Under the pieces are notes generated by a model, which was not told the origin of the DNA, made no database searches, and worked only from the letters and a program-made list of their open reading frames with translations. Positions 36,176 to 44,891 of a DNA stretch of 64,000 bases are shown here, one piece after another. Positions within the stretch are counted from its first letter, which is position 1. Every line of letters starts with the position of its first letter. This stretch comes from Bacillus sp. es.034. Lineage in GTDB: Bacteria; Bacillota; Bacilli; Bacillales; Bacillaceae_B. The translations under genes and the position numbers were made by a program. The stretch lies in the NCBI RefSeq assembly GCF_002563655.1, contig NZ_PDIY01000001.1:1297501-1361500 (forward strand). Direction: 5' to 3'.

Positions 36176-37991
36176 CACCCGACAGCAGAAGGGGTTTCCC
36201 GCGCCGTGATATAATCCATCAGCTCCCCAGCCGGTACAGGCCTGCTAAAGTAATACCCTTGAGCATACTCACACTGCAGTTCCTTCAACCATGACAGCTG
36301 GGATTCTGTTTCTACCCCTTCTGCCACGATGGTCAGATTCAAATGCTTGGCCATGGCATGAATCGCAGATACGATTGCTTTATTGGACTCATGATCATCC
36401 AGTCCCATGATGAAGCTCCGATCGATCTTCAACGTTTGAATCGAGAATTTCTGCAGATAGCTTAACGAGCTGTATTCAATGCCGAAATCATCGATGGCGA
36501 TGGATACGCCGATTTCCCGCAGGGCCGTCAGTTTTGCCAGGGCTTCTTCCACATGATGCATCGTCGTGCTTTCCGTGACCTCGAGTTCGATGAGGGAAGG
36601 GGGGACGTCGTAAGTATTCAGAACATCCCTGACCATGTCGACAAATGTAGCATCGTGGAATTGACGGGAAGAGACATTGACTGAAATCTTGAACTCATGC
36701 CCGTCCTGAATCCAGATTTTCAGCTGCTTGCATGCTTCAATCAGAATCCGGTGTCCGAGAGGGCCATCTGCTCGTGACCCTCCTGAACTTTTTTCTCGAA
36801 CTCTTCATTGAAATAGCGACGATTCGGTAATCCTGTCAGTTCATCATGATAGGCGAGATACTGGATTTGCTCCTTGTCACGGATCGCTTCTGTAATATCC
36901 GTCGCCAGGACATGGGCACCCGTCACTTCCCCGTTGAGATGAATCGGCACCACGATGACCTGAATGGACATGATGTGCCCTTTCCGGTGGGGGAAGGCCA
37001 TTTCGAATTTTGACGCCTCCCCAATCAGGGATTTTCGGAATGCGGTCTGGATCTGATCCAGATCCTTTTCCATGACATACGAATGGAACCTTTGTCCGAT
37101 CATCATGTCGATAGGGTAGCCTGTCATTTCCGCCGCCCTGTTATTGGCCTCTATAATGATGGCATCTCGGTTATAGGTGAAAATGGCTGAAAGATTATTC
37201 TGATATAGGGATCTGTATTCCTGTTCCTTCTCGTAAATATCCTTCATCTGTTTTTTATGCATATCATTGGCCAAATGGTCCGGAATGAACCAAAGAGCCA
37301 GCAGGATGCCCATTTCAATGATAAAAGGAAGCATCTGATTGTTTTCCACCCGGGAAAGCTGCGGTCCATACTTCTCCGGTGAAAGCAGGGAATAAGCCGT
37401 CAGATAGGTAAGACCTGAGAAACCCAGCCCCATAATGAAGCTCCAGAATACGTGCGTTTTCCCTCGATACGAACTGCTTTCCTGATTATTAAGCTGCAGG
37501 AGCATCCGAAAAAAAGGAAACGTCACGCCAAGTGTCATCAGAATCGTCAGTCCTATGTACATCGGTTTGAATTCTATATGAGGATAAATCAGCCCCGTAT
37601 ACGTGGCAAAATTCCCTGCCATCATGATCAGGGAAAAAATGAATCCTCCCTTGATGAAGTGCACCTTATCCGTATTCACGTCCTGAAAAAGACGCAGAGA
37701 AAGAAAAATGCTGAAAAAGCAAACCACGATAAAAATCGGGGCGAAATAGACGAACCGCTGGATGAAGATATCATATGAAACCATCCACGTCACAGAAGCG
37801 TGAAGCAGGCAGTAAAAAATCGTATAAATAAAGGAAGGAAGCCATAATTCCTTTTTGTTGAAAACCTGCTTTTGACCATTTCGCTTGAACGCTTCCTTCA
37901 ACGCCAGATAGCTGCAGCCGGCCGATAATAGAACGCTTAAAGCTATATTTATAAAAATCACTAGAGTATCAGCCATTTGTACCTCTGTCAA
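36175..37991 (-). pseudogene. PAS-GGDEF-EAL c-di-GMP protein disrupted by internal deletion and frameshift
   Basis: The 5' part (37991 down to ~36770) encodes ~7 membrane segments (~1-240), a PAS domain (~265-370; AIFTYNRDAIIIEANNRAAEMTGY) and the start of GGDEF (YLAYHDELTGLPNRRYF). It then stops after GHEQMALSDTGF. In another frame from ~36775 the C-terminal EAL part continues (PLGHRILIEACKQ ... NVSSRQFHD ... ELEVTEST ... IDDFG ... LKIDRSF ... AEGVET). The missing stretch of roughly 300 residues includes the GG(D/E)EF loop and the EAL motif itself. Neither activity can survive. The two halves may be annotated as separate ORFs (36741-37991 and 36175-36636). Confidence 0.88.
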
Positions 37992-38093
37992 AATACCTAT
38001 TCCTAACAGTATATCATGTATTTCGACGGAATTTTCTTATTTTTTTGTTTTTCTTTTATTAATCGACAAGGAATTGAACGATCGAGTTTTACC

Positions 38094-38126
38094 CCAAAAA
38101 AACCTTCCCGAACCACCCGGAAAGGT
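38094..38126 (-). terminator. Intrinsic terminator of the Sco1-like gene
   Basis: On the minus strand ACCTTTCCGG / CGGGAAGGT forms a stem followed by T7. Confidence 0.85.
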
Positions 38127-38716
38127 CACTTCAATCGCTCAATATCTTCAATCATTTCCTCATAAGGGGGATTCGACACGCCTTCGTACTGCTTCAATAA
38201 TACGCCGTTCTCACTCACCAGATAAAAAGAGGTCCCGTGCACAAATTGGTCCGATCCCTCGACCTTTGCCGCAGGAGTTTTAAACGACACATTAGCGAAG
38301 TGTTCAATCTCATCCCGGGTGTATCCCGTCAGGAAGATCCAGTTTCCGGCATCGAATTCATACCGGCTGCTGTATTCCTTAAGCACATCGGGCGTGTCAT
38401 GCTCCGGATCGACGCTGATCGAAACCAATTGGACATCTTCATCCAATCCAGCCTCCTCAATCTTCTTCTGAAGCTTAGCCATATTCGCGGTCATCGGCAG
38501 ACAGACCGTATCACAATTCGTAAAAATAAAATCGGCTACCACGACCTTCCCTTTATTGAGAGCGGCAAGCGATGTCTTCTCCCCATTCTGATCAACGGCA
38601 GGCAAATCCCCAACCTCCACCTTCATCGGAAACGACTCCTCCACATCCTGACCCTGACACCCAGCCAATAACAGAAAACCCAAGGCGACAATAGAAATCA
38701 TAGACTTTACACCCAC
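38126..38716 (-). CDS. Sco1/SenC-family lipoprotein
   Basis: 196 aa. Lipoprotein signal MISIVALGFLLLAGC with Cys20. Thioredoxin fold with the copper-binding CxxxC (TNCDTVC, Cys68 and Cys72) and the distal His (DQFVHGTS, ~160), the three ligands of Sco proteins. It delivers copper to, or keeps reduced, the CuA site of cytochrome oxidase, outside the membrane. GTG 38716 is chosen because AAGGAGG lies 7 nt upstream; longer in-frame reading would run into the neighbouring gene. A dispersed hairpin repeat lies just upstream. Confidence 0.9.
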   Translation of the reverse strand: MGVKSMISIVALGFLLLAGCQGQDVEESFPMKVEVGDLPAVDQNGEKTSLAALNKGKVVVADFIFTNCDTVCLPMTANMAKLQKKIEEAGLDEDVQLVSISVDPEHDTPDVLKEYSSRYEFDAGNWIFLTGYTRDEIEHFANVSFKTPAAKVEGSDQFVHGTSFYLVSENGVLLKQYEGVSNPPYEEMIEDIERLK

Positions 38717-38738
38717 TGCCCTACCTCCTTCTATAATA

Positions 38739-38772
38739 GAGGTCCGTCCCTCCACGTTGAGGGACGGACCTT
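38739..38772. repeat. Dispersed GAGGGACGGACCTC hairpin element (between ssuA and sco)
   Basis: AGGTCCGTCCCTC / GAGGGACGGACCT with a 6-nt loop (CACGTT). It begins 6 bp from the ssuA stop, again at a gene end. Confidence 0.88.
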
Positions 38773-38778
38773 GCTTTG

Positions 38779-39774
38779 TTAGTCGATGAATTGTTTGTCG
38801 ATGAGATCGGTGAATTCTGGTTTTTCTTTCAGGAATTTGAGTTCGTAGGAGGAGTCGGCGAATGCCTGGACGGCGTCTGAATCCACTTTGTAGGTGAATC
38901 CGATTCGTTCCCATGCCTGGTCGACGACTTCTTTACTTAGTTCCTGGCCGGTGACTTCTTTTACGTCTTTGATCGTGATCTCTTTCGCTTCTTCAGGATT
39001 TTCTTCTATAAATGAAGTCGCTTCTTTATGGGCATCCACTATCTTTTGAATCGTGTCCGGATTTTCTTTTACGGATTTTCCTGACGCAACGAGTACGGAA
39101 GCAGGAAGTGTTTTCCCGAAGGAAATTTCATCATGATCGATGATGATGTTGGCGCCTGTTTCCTGTTGAATCACGGCTGCCCAAGGTTCAGGAGCGACGG
39201 CGATGTCGACTTTTCCGGATTTCAGCATGTTCGCATACTGTGCAGGGTTCCCTGTTACGTGCTTCATCGTACCCCCGATGCGCTGGGACTCGATCCCGTG
39301 CTCGCCGAGGAACGTTTCCACCTGTACATCATGGGTACAACCGACTGCCGGAGTGATGAAAGATTTGCCTGCAAAATCTTCTACGGATTTCACGCCGCTT
39401 TCCTTACTCGCAAGAACCACGGTTCCTCCCGTAGATCCGCCCCCGATGATTTTCACGTCCGCGCCGGTCATATAGTTATTCATCGCTGGACCCGGTCCTA
39501 CAAGACCCGCATCGATGTCACCTGTTTTCAAGGCGGTCATGAACGAAGAACCATCCGGAAACGTTTTGTATTCCACCTTCGTGCCGTCTCCCAGCTCTTT
39601 TTCATAAAATCCTTTGTCTTTCGCAACCATGGCCGGTACGTGGTTAATATTCGGGAAGTAGCCGATAACGACTTTTTTGCTGACGTCCGCACCCGAACTT
39701 TTTTCTGTCCCGCATCCGGCGAGAACCCCAAGGAATGTGAAGAAAATGGTGAGTAGTAAAAACGTTTTTTTCAT
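38779..39774 (-). CDS. ssuA: ABC transporter substrate-binding lipoprotein, sulfonate/nitrate/taurine type
   Basis: 331 aa. Lipobox FLGVLAGC (Cys21), then the SsuA/NMT1-like fold: VVIGYFPNINHVPAMVAKDKGFY, TALKTGDIDAGLVGPGPAM, AVAPEPWAAVI. It captures an aliphatic sulfonate or similar ligand for SsuBC; the exact substrate cannot be read. Last gene of the ssuB-ssuC-ssuA operon, which lacks the FMN monooxygenase ssuD within this window. Confidence 0.88.
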   Translation of the reverse strand: MKKTFLLLTIFFTFLGVLAGCGTEKSSGADVSKKVVIGYFPNINHVPAMVAKDKGFYEKELGDGTKVEYKTFPDGSSFMTALKTGDIDAGLVGPGPAMNNYMTGADVKIIGGGSTGGTVVLASKESGVKSVEDFAGKSFITPAVGCTHDVQVETFLGEHGIESQRIGGTMKHVTGNPAQYANMLKSGKVDIAVAPEPWAAVIQQETGANIIIDHDEISFGKTLPASVLVASGKSVKENPDTIQKIVDAHKEATSFIEENPEEAKEITIKDVKEVTGQELSKEVVDQAWERIGFTYKVDSDAVQAFADSSYELKFLKEKPEFTDLIDKQFID

Positions 39775-39813
39775 TATTTATCCTCCTAATGGCGGGGTGA
39801 ACCCGCAAATTTT

Positions 39814-40569
39814 TTATGATTCCAATCCCCAGCGCTTGATGACGGATTTCTCGATGCGCTGGAAAAGCAATTGATCGACGATGGCCCCGATGACACCGAT
39901 GATGATCATGACGGCGATCACAAGGCTCATATCACCGAAATCCGAAGCGTAGCGGAGCGTGTATCCAAGACCCGGACCGGTACTTAGGAGTTCGCCTGCC
40001 ATCAGTGCCCGCCAGGCGAATGCCCAGGCAAGGCGCGATCCGGTGACCACATAGGGGATCGACGCCGGGAAGATGACCCGGATGAATAAGTCCAATCCTC
40101 TCGAGCCCATTGTTTGTGCGGCTTTCAAAAAGAGGGGGGAGACGTTTTTGATCCCCATCCGGATATTCAGGGCCATGACAAATGTTCCCCCGAGGATGAC
40201 AACGAATATGACGGCTTTTTCATTGAGCCCGAACCACATGATGGCCAAGGGCAGCCAGACGATGCTCGGTACACTTTGAAATGCGAGAAGTAATGATCCG
40301 AGCGTATCGTCGGCGGTTTTAGATTTTGCCAGAAGCACGCCGATGCTTGTGCCGATGACTAATGAAATCCCAAGGCCGATGAAAAGCCGTTTGAAGCTCG
40401 CGATCAGATCGATGATCAGGGTCTGATCGGCAATGCCTGTGTAGAGGGCATGGAAAACGGATGTAGGCGATGGAAGGATGATTTCCGTCCAGAATCCCAA
40501 TCGTGACCCGGATTCCCAAAGGCCGATGATGAGGGCAAAGAAGATGATGCGTTTAAGAGCTGTGTTCAT
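39814..40569 (-). CDS. ssuC: ABC transporter permease, sulfonate/nitrate type
   Basis: 251 aa with six membrane segments and the EAA-like loop (AAQTMGSRGLDLFIRVIFPASIPYV). ATG 40569 with GTGAGGA upstream is preferred over the in-frame GTG 40584. Its start lies inside the 3' end of ssuB (17-bp overlap), indicating translational coupling. Confidence 0.9.
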   Translation of the reverse strand: MNTALKRIIFFALIIGLWESGSRLGFWTEIILPSPTSVFHALYTGIADQTLIIDLIASFKRLFIGLGISLVIGTSIGVLLAKSKTADDTLGSLLLAFQSVPSIVWLPLAIMWFGLNEKAVIFVVILGGTFVMALNIRMGIKNVSPLFLKAAQTMGSRGLDLFIRVIFPASIPYVVTGSRLAWAFAWRALMAGELLSTGPGLGYTLRYASDFGDMSLVIAVMIIIGVIGAIVDQLLFQRIEKSVIKRWGLES

Positions 40570-41341
40570 AGGCCAATTCCTCACTTATCACTTTGTCGAT
40601 TTCCTTCTTTAAATAGCTCATGATATGTTCTTCGATTTTTACCATTTCTTCCTTATGGGCATCCCGTGGACGAGGGAGATCCACTTTGATATCCGCCAAA
40701 ATCGTTCCGGGCCGGGTCCCCATGACGATGATCCTGTCTGATAGCTTGATAGACTCCGAAATACTGTGAGTGACGAACAGGACGGTCTTCTTTGTTTCCA
40801 TCCAAATCGTTTCAAGCTGGTGATGGAGACGGGAGCGGGTCTGTTCATCCAAGGCGCCGAATGGTTCATCCATCAGAAGAATCTCCGGGTTCATGGAAAG
40901 GGCACGGGCGATGGCAACCCTCTGCTGCATCCCTCCGGACAGCTCATGAGGATAATGATCCTGATAGTTTCCGAGCTGGACCATATGTAAGTATTTGGCG
41001 GCCTGGGCTCTTGCTTCTTTCTTGGACATTTCTTTTTTCAAAGGGAACGTCACATTGTCCCGGACATTCAGCCACGGGAACAGCGCAGCCTGCTGGAAAA
41101 CCATGCCCCGGTCTTTTCCGGGTTTCTTGATCTGATTTCCGTCAACAAGGACTTCTCCGGATGTAGAATTGGTCAATCCAGCCACAATCGAAAGGAGGGT
41201 GGACTTCCCGCAACCCGATGGTCCCAGGATGGAGACGAATTCACCCTTATCAATCCCGAGATTGATCTCTTTTAACACTTCAGTGGGCCTACCCGTCTTA
41301 TCAAGATATTGCTTATTTAAATGATTGATCTCGATGAACAT
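40553..41341 (-). CDS. ssuB: ABC transporter ATP-binding protein, sulfonate/nitrate type
   Basis: 262 aa. Walker A GPSGCGKST (~42), Q loop QQAALFPW, signature LSGGMQQR, Walker B ILLMDEPFGALD and the switch His (FVTHSISE). First gene of the transporter operon, preceded by a promoter with a CymR-like site. Confidence 0.93.
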   Translation of the reverse strand: MFIEINHLNKQYLDKTGRPTEVLKEINLGIDKGEFVSILGPSGCGKSTLLSIVAGLTNSTSGEVLVDGNQIKKPGKDRGMVFQQAALFPWLNVRDNVTFPLKKEMSKKEARAQAAKYLHMVQLGNYQDHYPHELSGGMQQRVAIARALSMNPEILLMDEPFGALDEQTRSRLHHQLETIWMETKKTVLFVTHSISESIKLSDRIIVMGTRPGTILADIKVDLPRPRDAHKEEMVKIEEHIMSYLKKEIDKVISEELAYEHSS

Positions 41342-41360
41342 CTCACCACCCCTTATCTTA

Positions 41361-41425
41361 TAATTCTTATTAGTTTAGTCGGAATATAAATAATACAATT
41401 ATAGTATATTGGGGGAGGTTGTCAA
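41361..41425 (-). promoter_or_regulatory. ssu operon promoter with CymR-like box
   Basis: On the minus strand TTGACA (41420-41425), a 16-bp spacer and TATAAT (41398-41403). Just downstream, at 41361-41387, the plus strand reads TAATTCTTATTAG ... GTCGGAATA, close to the CymR consensus (TAAWNCNNANWN ... GGAATT). CymR represses sulfur-acquisition genes when cysteine is plentiful, which suits a sulfonate transporter. Confidence 0.6.
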
Positions 41426-41466
41426 GGTTTCCTTTATTTTGGTAAAAGGATAGAAAAAGGAAGGGC

Positions 41467-41496
41467 TTGTCAACCAAATTAATTAAATTGTAAATT
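41467..41496 (+). promoter_or_regulatory. Possible promoter of the coiled membrane protein gene
   Basis: TTGTCA (41467-41472), 18-bp spacer, TAAATT (41491-41496). It leaves a ~140-nt leader with nothing else recognisable. Confidence 0.35.
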
Positions 41497-41644
41497 AAAT
41501 GAAAAAATATCCAAATAAATGAAATATTTAGAGATCCAACATCGTCTAATGTATATAAAGGAAAAACGGGGGAATGGGATGATTCGATCTACACGTTTCT
41601 CGTACAAGGAGTTAAAAATTTCCATTTATGACAGGAGGAAAAAA

Positions 41645-42616
41645 ATGAAAAATGTAAACAAAGAAAACCTTTCAAGAACTTCAAAAAACAGGATTTGGAA
41701 AGGTGATAAACGGGGTAGTCTCATTGCAGCGGCACTTGGTATTTTCGTATTTTCATTGCTTACCATTTACATCATTTCAGGAACAGAGAAAGAACCGAAA
41801 CATGAACGATATGTTCAGGCAGAAGAGGAAACCCAAGCAGTTTATGAAGAGATGGAAGGGAACCTGCAGAGTACAGAAGATGGCCAAATGTTAAGCTCTA
41901 TAGAAGAGTACAAGTTGAAGTCGGCTCAGTATCTTAAAAAAATGGCATTGGAACCAAGGGTGGAGGTCGAGGAAGTTGACCAAAAGACAGGGAAGGTAAC
42001 GAACCAGGAAAACCGTTTAAAAAACAAAAAAGGGTCTGTCATAGTGGAGGACGAAATCAACAAGCCGAAAGCAGAAGCTGAAGAGAATAAACGTAAAGAA
42101 GAAGAGAGAGTGGCCCAAAAGCGCAAAGAAGAACAAGCTTCGAAACCAAAAGAAGTGAACTCAAGCGTGCCGGTGACTAAAGAAAAAGAAGATAGCTCAG
42201 ATGAGAGCAGTCCGGAGGATGAGCTGTACCCGATGGAATTTACAATGACAGATCCTAACGGCCATACGTTTAAATTAAGTCGTGATTTCAGCATCTATAA
42301 AATCGGAAAAGGATATGACGACATTGCGAGAAGATATGGAGCGCGTTTTTACTATACTCCAAACTCGGATGTGTCCAATGTCATCATCGGCAGGAAAATC
42401 ATCGCCACCGTTTCACTTGTATCAGCTGCCAATGTGGAGTATAAAGACCTTTTTATTGACCTGATGACCTTTCAGTCTAAGCAGTACACAAGGAAAGAGT
42501 TCGCTGCCTTGGTTGATACTGTCATCCAGAGGGGAGAACCTTATATTGTCGAGGAAGGGGACTCGGGAGAATTATTAAAGGTGGAAAATGGAACAATCGT
42601 TTATCATAGTTGGTAG
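41645..42616 (+). CDS. Single-pass membrane protein with charged coiled region, unknown function
   Basis: 323 aa. Basic N-terminus (1-~30), one membrane segment (SLIAAALGIFVFSLLTIYII, ~30-50), a highly charged Glu/Lys/Ala region (~55-205, coiled-coil-like), then a C-terminal domain (~210-323; HTFKLSRDFSIYKIGKGYDDIARRYGARFYY). The tail is presumably extracellular. No family is recognised; it is not clearly YrrS-like. ATG 41645 follows CAGGAGG directly; longer upstream in-frame starts have no ribosome binding site. Confidence 0.68.
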   Translation: MKNVNKENLSRTSKNRIWKGDKRGSLIAAALGIFVFSLLTIYIISGTEKEPKHERYVQAEEETQAVYEEMEGNLQSTEDGQMLSSIEEYKLKSAQYLKKMALEPRVEVEEVDQKTGKVTNQENRLKNKKGSVIVEDEINKPKAEAEENKRKEEERVAQKRKEEQASKPKEVNSSVPVTKEKEDSSDESSPEDELYPMEFTMTDPNGHTFKLSRDFSIYKIGKGYDDIARRYGARFYYTPNSDVSNVIIGRKIIATVSLVSAANVEYKDLFIDLMTFQSKQYTRKEFAALVDTVIQRGEPYIVEEGDSGELLKVENGTIVYHSW

Positions 42617-42627
42617 AGTAAGGTGAA

Positions 42628-42665
42628 AAGAGGCATCCTGTTATTTAGGGGATGTCTCTTTCTTG
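42628..42665 (+). terminator. Intrinsic terminator
   Basis: AAGAGGCATCC / GGATGTCTCTT stem (one G-U) with an 11-nt loop and TTTCTT tail. Confidence 0.75.
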
Positions 42666-42838
42666 CTACTCAGGGACAATGTGAATGTGACCCGACAACA
42701 ATCTCCGATTCTCAATATGTGGCTGTCATGCTGAAATTTCCATGGCGCATAAGAAAATAGTCGTTTTTAACCACATCTAATAGGGTAACCCTATACTAAA
42801 TACCAAAATTTTCTTAAAACCAATAGGAGGGACAAAAT

Positions 42839-44218
42839 TTGATCAGCCAAACGAGAGATATCGTTCAGAAATCACTGGATGCGTTACTAGAGGATCAGTC
42901 ATTTTTACCGGAAGTGAAAGGTGAAAACCGAAAGAAAGCGTTTACGTCATTGACGTCGATCCTGTCGACGCCGAATCACGTACATAAATCGTATTTGCGG
43001 ATTCCGCTGGATGACGAGAAGGTCGTCCGGATCCCGGCGTTCCGGGTTCAGCATAACAATGCCCTTGGCCCGTATAAGGGAGGGATCCGTTTTCATGAGT
43101 CGGTGAATGAAGAAGAAGTCGTGAACCTGGCATCATTGATGACGTTGAAGAATGCCCTGCACGATGTCCCGTTCGGAGGGGGAAAAGGCGGGATCATCCT
43201 GAATCCCCGGGAGTATTCCGAGAAGGAGCTTCATTTGATTGCGAGGAAATATGTGCAGTATTTCAGTGATATCCTCGGACCTGATAAGGATATACCGGCT
43301 CCTGATATGGGATCCGGTGATCGGGAAATGGACTGGATGATGGCTGAGTACAAGAGCATTCGTCCCGGGTTGCCTTATAGAGGAAGCTTTACCGGGAAAA
43401 GCGTCGTGAATGGCGGGTCCCTTGGCCGACGGGAGGCGACGGGGAAAGGCGTGTTCTTTACATTCCGTTACCTCATCCATGATTTCGTGAAGGAGCAGAA
43501 GAGCCTGCTGACGAAGACGGATAATGTATTTGCGAAAACGGCCCTTGATTATGAGGACAGACCTTTGACGATCGCCGTCCAGGGATTCGGGAACGTCGGG
43601 TCGGTTGCGGCCCTTGAAGCTCATCAGTCCACTCATCTGCAAAATAAAGTGGTGGCGGTAAGTGACCGGAACGTGACGCTATACAATGCAGATGGTCTTG
43701 ATATTCCGGCACTGGTCGAGTTCACGATGAAGAATAAGGGTGACCTGCCGACAGAAAATGGGCAGCTGAAGGAAATAGGCGTAAAGGCGGAAATTCAAGA
43801 GCGTGATCAGGTCCTGTATTTGGACGTGGACGTTCTGATGCTCGCTGCCCTTGAAGATCAAGTGCACAAAGACAATGTAGGGAAAGTGAAAGCAAGAATC
43901 ATCGTGGAAGGGGCGAACGCGCCAATCACGACTGAAGCGGATTCGTACTTGAGTGATAAGGGGGTCATCATCATCCCCGACATCCTCGCCAATGCCGGCG
44001 GTGTCATCGTCTCCTACTTCGAGTGGCTGCAGGGAAGGGAAACACAGTTCTACACAGAGGAAGAAGTCTTCAACCTCCTCTACAACAAAATGAAATCCAC
44101 CCTGGACACCGTCCTGCCCCTATTCTTCGGAGACCCATTCCCACTCCGGCAGAACTGCTACATCCACTCCGTCATGAAACTCTCGACGGTCCTATATCGA
44201 CAAGGGAAACTGTATTAA
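42839..44218 (+). CDS. Glutamate dehydrogenase (Glu/Leu/Phe/Val dehydrogenase family)
   Basis: 459 aa. Interconverts glutamate and 2-oxoglutarate plus ammonium. Substrate-side motifs YKGGIRFH and the catalytic-Lys loop VPFGGGKGGI are intact; the nucleotide fold shows VQGFGNVGSVAA. VEGANAPIT and DILANAGGVIVSYFEW are family hallmarks. It is slightly longer than RocG/GudB and has a variant C-terminus (LPLFFGDPFPLRQNCYIH), so the cofactor is unclear. TTG start with AGGAGGG 7 nt upstream. A 13-bp palindrome TAGGGTAACCCTA (42781-42793) lies in its promoter region. A dispersed hairpin element ends the transcript. Confidence 0.9.
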   Translation: MISQTRDIVQKSLDALLEDQSFLPEVKGENRKKAFTSLTSILSTPNHVHKSYLRIPLDDEKVVRIPAFRVQHNNALGPYKGGIRFHESVNEEEVVNLASLMTLKNALHDVPFGGGKGGIILNPREYSEKELHLIARKYVQYFSDILGPDKDIPAPDMGSGDREMDWMMAEYKSIRPGLPYRGSFTGKSVVNGGSLGRREATGKGVFFTFRYLIHDFVKEQKSLLTKTDNVFAKTALDYEDRPLTIAVQGFGNVGSVAALEAHQSTHLQNKVVAVSDRNVTLYNADGLDIPALVEFTMKNKGDLPTENGQLKEIGVKAEIQERDQVLYLDVDVLMLAALEDQVHKDNVGKVKARIIVEGANAPITTEADSYLSDKGVIIIPDILANAGGVIVSYFEWLQGRETQFYTEEEVFNLLYNKMKSTLDTVLPLFFGDPFPLRQNCYIHSVMKLSTVLYRQGKLY

Positions 44219-44223
44219 CATTT

Positions 44224-44278
44224 GAGGGACGGACCTCTATTCCTAGGAGCTGGTGCTAGGAGTGGAGGTCCGTCCCTC
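44224..44278. repeat. Dispersed GAGGGACGGACCTC hairpin element (after gdh)
   Basis: Arms GAGGGACGGACCTC (44224-44237) and GAGGTCCGTCCCTC (44265-44278), with an inner TCCTAG / CTAGGA pair continuing the stem. Starts 5 nt after the dehydrogenase stop. Confidence 0.9.
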
Positions 44279-44349
44279 TAAATATTTTTATGCAAGGTGT
44301 CTTTCTGTCTCTCCTTTGCCTATATAAAGGGTGAAAGGAGGTGAGGCAC

Positions 44350-44568
44350 ATGGCAACAGCGGATCTGAAGTCGACGAAAATTCGACTCGCTTACAATGAC
44401 GGCCAGGATGAGAAAGGAAAGCCTAAGTTCGCGTACAAGTCGTACAGCTACATCAACGCGCTGGCATCAGCCGATGAAATGAACAGTGCAGCTTTATCCA
44501 TTGCGAGTCTTTCATCCAAAGTGCTTTTCAACGTTGAGAAGCTCCAGAGTTTTGACATTAATGAGTAA
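44350..44568 (+). CDS. DUF1659 family small protein
   Basis: 72 aa. DUF1659 pattern: STKIRLAYNDGQDEKGKPKF, YSYINALASAD, ASLSSKVLFNVEKLQSFDI. Role unknown in the family; it is usually paired with DUF2922, as here. AAAGGAGGTGAG is an excellent ribosome binding site before ATG 44350. Confidence 0.88.
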   Translation: MATADLKSTKIRLAYNDGQDEKGKPKFAYKSYSYINALASADEMNSAALSIASLSSKVLFNVEKLQSFDINE

Positions 44569-44608
44569 GAGAAAGTGAGTGATACCACATGGGAAGGAGG
44601 TATAAACG

Positions 44609-44827
44609 ATGGCAAAAGTATTGGAACTGGAATTTAAAACCGAGACGGGGAAGTCAGCGAAGTTATCCATTAATGACCCGATCGAGCCGATCGATACAGT
44701 GGCAGTGAAAGCCGCGATGGACAACCTGATTACGACCAATGTATTTGCAAGTGCGACGGGTGCATTTGTGAGCGTGGAAGGTGCCCGGGTGGTGGAACGT
44801 AATGTGACGGATTATGATGTGATGTAA
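44609..44827 (+). CDS. DUF2922 family small protein
   Basis: 72 aa. DUF2922 pattern: VLELEFKTETGKSAKLSINDPIEP and VKAAMDNLITTNVF. GGAAGGAGG lies upstream. Probably cotranscribed with the DUF1659 gene 40 bp before it; the function is unknown. Confidence 0.88.
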   Translation: MAKVLELEFKTETGKSAKLSINDPIEPIDTVAVKAAMDNLITTNVFASATGAFVSVEGARVVERNVTDYDVM

Positions 44828-44849
44828 TTTAGTTGAGGAAATTTTAAAG

Positions 44850-44887
44850 AGGCAGCGGAAACCATTACGGTTCCCGCTGCCTTTTTT
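44850..44887. terminator. Bidirectional intrinsic terminator
   Basis: AAAGAGGCAGCGGAAACC / GGTTCCCGCTGCC hairpin with T6 on the plus strand; it separates DUF2922 from the converging GH94 gene. Confidence 0.9.
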
Positions 44888-44891
44888 GATC

